Shown: positions 59,566 through 64,000 of the stretch, in pieces
How positions within the stretch are numbered: position 1 is the stretch's first letter
Layout: each line of letters starts with the position of its first letter
NCBI RefSeq assembly: GCF_032854445.1
Contig: NC_088295.1
Span: 43,821,385-43,885,384 of the forward strand
Direction of reading: 5' to 3'
Length of the DNA: 64,000 nucleotides
Source of the DNA: Liolophura sinensis
Lineage: Eukaryota; Mollusca; Polyplacophora; Chitonida; Chitonidae
Position numbers and translations under genes: made by a program
Notes under the pieces: model-generated
Database searches by the model: none
What the model was told of the DNA's origin: nothing
Seen by the model: the letters and a program-made list of their open reading frames with translations, nothing else

Positions 59566-62500
59566 TTATGTCTTGTGGTCTTTCGTTTGGCAGTGATACG
59601 CCTTCATCTTTCTTTTACAACAATAGCACCCTGAGTTTCTCGGAAAACTTAATAGTAAATTGTCATCAATGTCTTCTCTCTTTGATAAACCTGTAACAAA
59701 GATATATGTGTGTGTGTGTAAACTGCTGATCAGATGAAATGAAACATGTTTTCAGAATAAAGATGCAATTTTATAATATTATTCCTTGATTACAACAAAA
59801 CAGAAATATCAGCGAAAAATATAACATTTTGTTGATTTTAAAATTTGTTCGGTCTGATGTACGATTTATTTGTTTACTTTTTTAAAGTTTAACTGGAGTG
59901 TCAGAGATAAACCGGCGGTCTTTGATAAGTCACTTACGTATTTTATCACCCGTCACGTACAAACTTGCACGATAAGTTGGTTAAAGAAATATGAACGCAT
60001 GACAGCGAAAGTGGCCTCAGTTAAGAGAGGTGTAATTATATGACCAGCACGGCACCACATGCAATGAGAGCCGTGGAATCAAGGCTGATATTCATATGCA
60101 GATATATTTACCTGTAATAACACTGACAAGGAAACCAACGAGAATGGTGGAGAGAATACCGATGGCGCTGAACCACAGATAGGAAATGCTGTAAAGCTGC
60201 TCCAGTCCAATTCTGTCAAAGAATGTGACAAAGGCTAATAGATATCTCTGCAGTATTAAGTTGTACCAACAAGGCATACATACAGATTACGACATCATAC
60301 ATTCTACATTAAAATTAAGACAATACACTGAAAATTGTCGAATGTGTTAAGCAATTCAAACTTAACCTTCTGTATTTTCGCTCTTATAGCCAACATGAAG
60401 TTGTAGTTCTACTCTCGAGGCGGCACTATACACCGTATAGAGTCACTAAGTTTAACAAGGCATTAAAATTATAGTACTTTGAAGAATGCACTATATATAA
60501 CTATGATACTATACTTTCACTAAGGCACTATCCAACATGTACATTCCAGTCTGAAGAATATAATACATGAGTAAAAATACAATTAATGTAAATTCAGAAA
60601 AAAAAAATTTTCCTTTTTTGTTTAAAGCTATGGTTTATGTTTCCGGGATTCAGTTGATGTCCAACGGGACACTTAATGATGTAGATGAAAAGTGTATTGG
60701 AATTTAATGAACAAAGTCTTCAAATGTAACTTCAATCCTGAGTGATTTTACAAACATGTAGAATAAATTGTACACAATTTTCCAAATGAATTTCAGATAA
60801 ATTCAGATTTGTATCAAGCGACATTGTTCATCTACAGTAGATAGACCGATTTTTGGGATGATAGGCAAAAACTGTGAAGAAAAAACTCACATATCATGAT
60901 GTATGTCAGATTTTAATGATGTACCCTGCAGATGCTGTGAGGAATTTGCCCACACAGAAACTGAAGTGTTCGAGTTGGACACGTTGAAGTAGCATCCCTC
61001 CACGGATGTGGGGAGTTTAAAATCCACGGGTTTTGTTAAATATTTCCCGATAATAAGCCACATTGAAAATGAGAACCCCAAAACACCACCAATGATAGCA
61101 CCCTGTCAAAATAAATCAAAATAAATTATCATAGACCTACTATATATAGTTCCCCATGCATGAATACTGAACTTCACATTTTACATATTTTACTGAATTT
61201 TATATTCTCACCAGTGTTCCACATTATTCACATAAACATACAATTTAATTCTTTCTTACATACATATACGTCCTACACATGTTTATACTGACAACGCAAA
61301 AGCCTTAAAGACATTATGTCCCGTATCCATTTAATCCTTGGTGTGCGCAGGCTAAAATTAAAGAGCACTAAAATCTATATATCTCAACGTTTCATTCTTG
61401 TCCAAGTAATACCGGGTAGATTAAGTGTAGGTTATAGATGGAAATATAGACTGAGAGAAAACGACAGTGCGTTTATCGCCAATCAGGTATATACCTGCGA
61501 TTTGTTTCTTCTCCCCAACATAGGTTTCAGAACACAGGGTTATCGTGGAATCTAGAAACATGGCCAACCGATCTCAGCTGTACCAAGCTGGAGACAGCAA
61601 ATCGTTAACCTATCACCCAACCGATTCCAGAGGTATGTACATGTACCTTGCTGAAGACGACTGAAACTAGCAAATCGTTCAGCAATCAACCAACGTATCT
61701 GGGAAGTATATACGTTTACCAAGCTGGAGACGGCAGAATACAGCAAATCGTTAACCAATCACCCAACCCATCTCAGAGGTATGTACGTGTACCAAGCTGG
61801 AGACGGCTGAATACAGCAAATCGATAACCATTCACCAAATGTAAACAACTGAATCAATTGCACGCTGTCATATTATATAGACCTAACGAGGCAGTTTCTG
61901 GCTAGAGTATAATTCGGGTCTGTATGCCTATATAAGCTCTGTAGTTCACTGTTCATTTCTGCCTGTGCGGTGATGTTTTCAACTGAGCAAACTGGTATAA
62001 AGTGTTGCAGATGCATTGCAAGACAGCACAGGTCATTTCCGCTTGGACTCTCTTTGCATGACTTCCTCCTAACTTCGAACTTCATATAATTTCTTAGTTC
62101 TCTGGATATGCGTTAAATGTCGTTATGTGATTTATGGCATGCATAGAACGTCCAGTTTAGTTGACAGGTGGTACGCGAATGACCGTTTCAAGGCATAGAT
62201 CCAAGTCACCGTTGCGCAGGAAAGGTAACCCGTTGTTAGAAATATATAGGCTAAGTGAATTTCACTTTCTTTATCGAGCTTGCTGGACAGAAATACATCA
62301 CATTTTAACATGATTATTCGTAGTATGGAATGATTACAAAAGACTGCAGCATGGAGAGTAAAACCAGAGCAGCAACGACAGTGTGATATGGTTGGCAAAT
62401 GGACACTTGTAACGGGTGAAATATACTTGCAGCGTGTATTCTATAAACACCAATTCTAATTCTAATTCTGACCCCAAGGCACCATGGTTTGAGTTGAAAT

Positions 62501-63712
62501 CATGTCTACTTACAATCCAGTTGATGCAAGGAAAAAACGCTCCCAGGATAAATATCCCCACTAAAGGAGCACCAGCGGCCCCGTTAATGGTCAGCGATGC
62601 CTTAAAAAAGTAACATATACAGTTTACGTGCACGTCATGTTTTCTACGACCAATATCCGCCCCAAAAGTGCACCGGCCGCACCGTCGATGGCCAATGATT
62701 CCCTCAACATGTAATAAATTTACACATAATAGCTTACGAGGATGCCAGGATGAATAAAGTACTTTAAAGGTAGAGAAAAATAAAAATGACATAAAGTTCA
62801 GATGAAAGAGTGCGAAAAGTTATCCCTAAATGTGGTCTTCAATATTTTTTCCGATTTTTCCTTAAGTAGAACAAGACACTTTAAAATAATTATTGTATGG
62901 TGGGTATTTGTGAACGCCTGTTGGTATTTATAGTCTTCGTTTTATAATGTCATAAATGAGGATGTAACACAGGTTTAATAAAGATTTTTTGCACTAGAAT
63001 TTGTTCTTTTCAGCTAACAAATGTATTTAACCTCAATTTAGATCATATTTATATTTTCAGTATGTTCATAAATATCGTCATAATTTAGATTAAATGCATG
63101 TGTTTCGATATAAACAACAACTTCACATTTAAATAAATTTATTAGACAAGCATCACATTCTTATTTAGAACATTATTAAGCAACAACAATAAATACCAAA
63201 AGTTGGTCCCAAATACCCACCAAACAAAAATATTTTCAAATACCTTTTTCTCTTCAAAAATAAAACATAAAAAAAAATATTAAAGATCATATTTGCAAAT
63301 AAGTTTTGAGGCTCTTTCATCTGATTTTGGCATCATTTTTATGTTTTCCTCTCCTTTAACAAACTGAAGTAGTATTCTTTCGTTTCGCTTCTTGCTTTTT
63401 AAGGCAAATGTATATAAATCTGAAAATTACTTAAATCTCCATTAATTATTCCTCTGGAAAGTAGCTTACATAATGGCCTGCAATCTTGTCCGATTAAGAT
63501 AATCAAAACAGTAGATCTGCCAACAACCAACAGTAAAGATATTTCGTCAACCGAACCTTAAATGAGTTAAGTATTTATCAGTAGAGTTTCTGTCAGACTG
63601 TTTTTTCTTACTGGTGTCTCCACACATATAATGTTCAATACCTGCAGAACAGTTCCACCCAGCTGCTCCACCAGAAAGGCCACGCCAACACCAATCACAC
63701 CATACAGCACAA
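59566..63712 (-). CDS. SLC5-family sodium-coupled solute transporter, SMCT-like, C-terminal part
   Basis: Five minus-strand exons in transcript order: 63642-63712, 62514-62600, 60891-61102, 60112-60212 and 59566-59690, all GT/AG and in phase, giving about 198 C-terminal residues. The gene continues beyond 64000. The SLC5 family couples Na+ to uptake of monocarboxylates, iodide, vitamins or sugars. Landmarks: GVAFLVEQLGGTVLQASLTI, GAAGAPLVGIFILGAFFP, GGVLGFSFSMWLIIGKY, LPTSVEGCYFNVSNSNTS (N-glycosylation sequons NVS, NTS and later NSS in an extracellular loop), SISYLWFSAIGILSTILVGF. These are the last three or four membrane helices plus a short tail with CYCCKRK, ending in DHKT and TAA at 59568-59566. 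SLC5A8/A12 (monocarboxylate) fits best as I recall them, but SLC5A6-type cannot be excluded from the C-terminus alone. Confidence 0.85.
61577..61835. repeat. Tandem repeat, about 60-74-bp unit, four copies
   Basis: Copies share 'ccaagctggagac', then 'cagcaaatcg', then 'cacccaaccgatt' and 'agaggtatgtac'. The 'agcaaatcg' marks fall near 61597, 61669, 61743 and 61817. In the SLC5 intron between exons 62514-62600 and 60891-61102. Confidence 0.83.
62645..62705 (-). pseudogene. Degenerate duplicate of an SLC5 exon segment
   Basis: Minus-strand sequence here translates ESLAIDGAAGALLGRIL, against ASLTINGAAGAPLVGIFIL encoded by the real exon at 62514-62600, only 45 bp away. The match is also visible in the DNA. 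It lacks the second half, has a poor acceptor (ttgag) and loses hydrophobicity after 17 residues, so it looks like a dead partial exon copy. Confidence 0.75.
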
Positions 63713-64000
63713 CTGTAAATGTTGATATGTCATATTACATTATACAACATTATCTGAATAATATAGTCACACAAGTCACACAGCATGGTGTAAAGGCAAT
63801 CTCAGATATTTAAAATGTATGAATAAAATACTTATACAGAGATTGAATTGCCGTGTATGGATACTTCGAGCGTATAACTTTATCATGCCATCACAAGAAT
63901 CATGACAGTTTTCGTTTCCTTAATGATCTGAAAATCGGGGTCATTCTTTCATCAATATTTTGGTTGTAGGGTCCGATGTGTGAATGCTGGACAGTGTGTA
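63713..64000. other. SLC5 intron at the window edge
   Basis: No exon recognised. The acceptor for the exon at 63712 lies immediately to its left on + (minus-strand AG at 63714-63713). Confidence 0.5.

Overview
The window is eukaryotic nuclear DNA: AT-rich, with split genes, GT/AG introns and long non-coding stretches. It is most likely from a mollusc or a close lophotrochozoan. The reasons are the gene content and a dispersed tRNA-headed SINE with an (AAAT)n tail, of a type I associate with bivalve and gastropod genomes. I cannot name a species.

Layout from left to right: (1) the 3' part of a CLIC (chloride intracellular channel, GST-fold) locus on +, with two alternative C-terminal coding blocks. 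One is a short terminal exon at 1993-2298. The other is an exon pair at 6851-7030 and 8239-9414, whose last exon carries a tail of about 315 residues rich in Tyr, Pro and acidic residues. (2) A profilin-4 (PFN4) gene on -, four exons, 15515-18276. (3) A FAM228-family gene on +, seven exons, 20084-24467, head-to-head with PFN4. (4) A complete FIG4 / SAC3 phosphoinositide 5-phosphatase gene on -, 22 coding exons over 25 kb, 27152-52231, 924 codons. (5) PIGZ (GPI mannosyltransferase 4, SMP3) on +, two coding exons, 54494-57047. (6) The last five exons of a sodium-coupled SLC5-family transporter (SMCT-like) on -, 59566-63712, continuing past the right edge. Strands alternate strictly: CLIC+, PFN4-, FAM228+, FIG4-, PIGZ+, SLC5-. 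Every junction is therefore either a shared promoter interval or a convergent 3' end.

The genes are not one pathway. FIG4 acts on endolysosomal PI(3,5)P2, PIGZ in the ER on GPI anchors, SLC5 and CLIC in transport or membrane biology. PFN4 and FAM228 are neighbours in human too (2p23.3, from memory), and PFN4 is a testis gene, so that head-to-head pair looks like retained microsynteny.

The non-genic DNA is dominated by tandem repeats (periods 18, 19, 27, 28, 28, 44, 81 and 102 bp), an exact-looking 454-bp tandem duplication, foldback/MITE-like elements and at least 15 SINE copies or fragments. The most unusual observation is that the 81-bp array downstream of FIG4 is built from copies of FIG4's own last 19 codons, stop codon and first bases of 3' UTR. 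A second array, 19 bp, begins inside the PFN4 stop codon. Gene models come from reading splice sites and comparing with remembered family sequences; no alignment or search was run.
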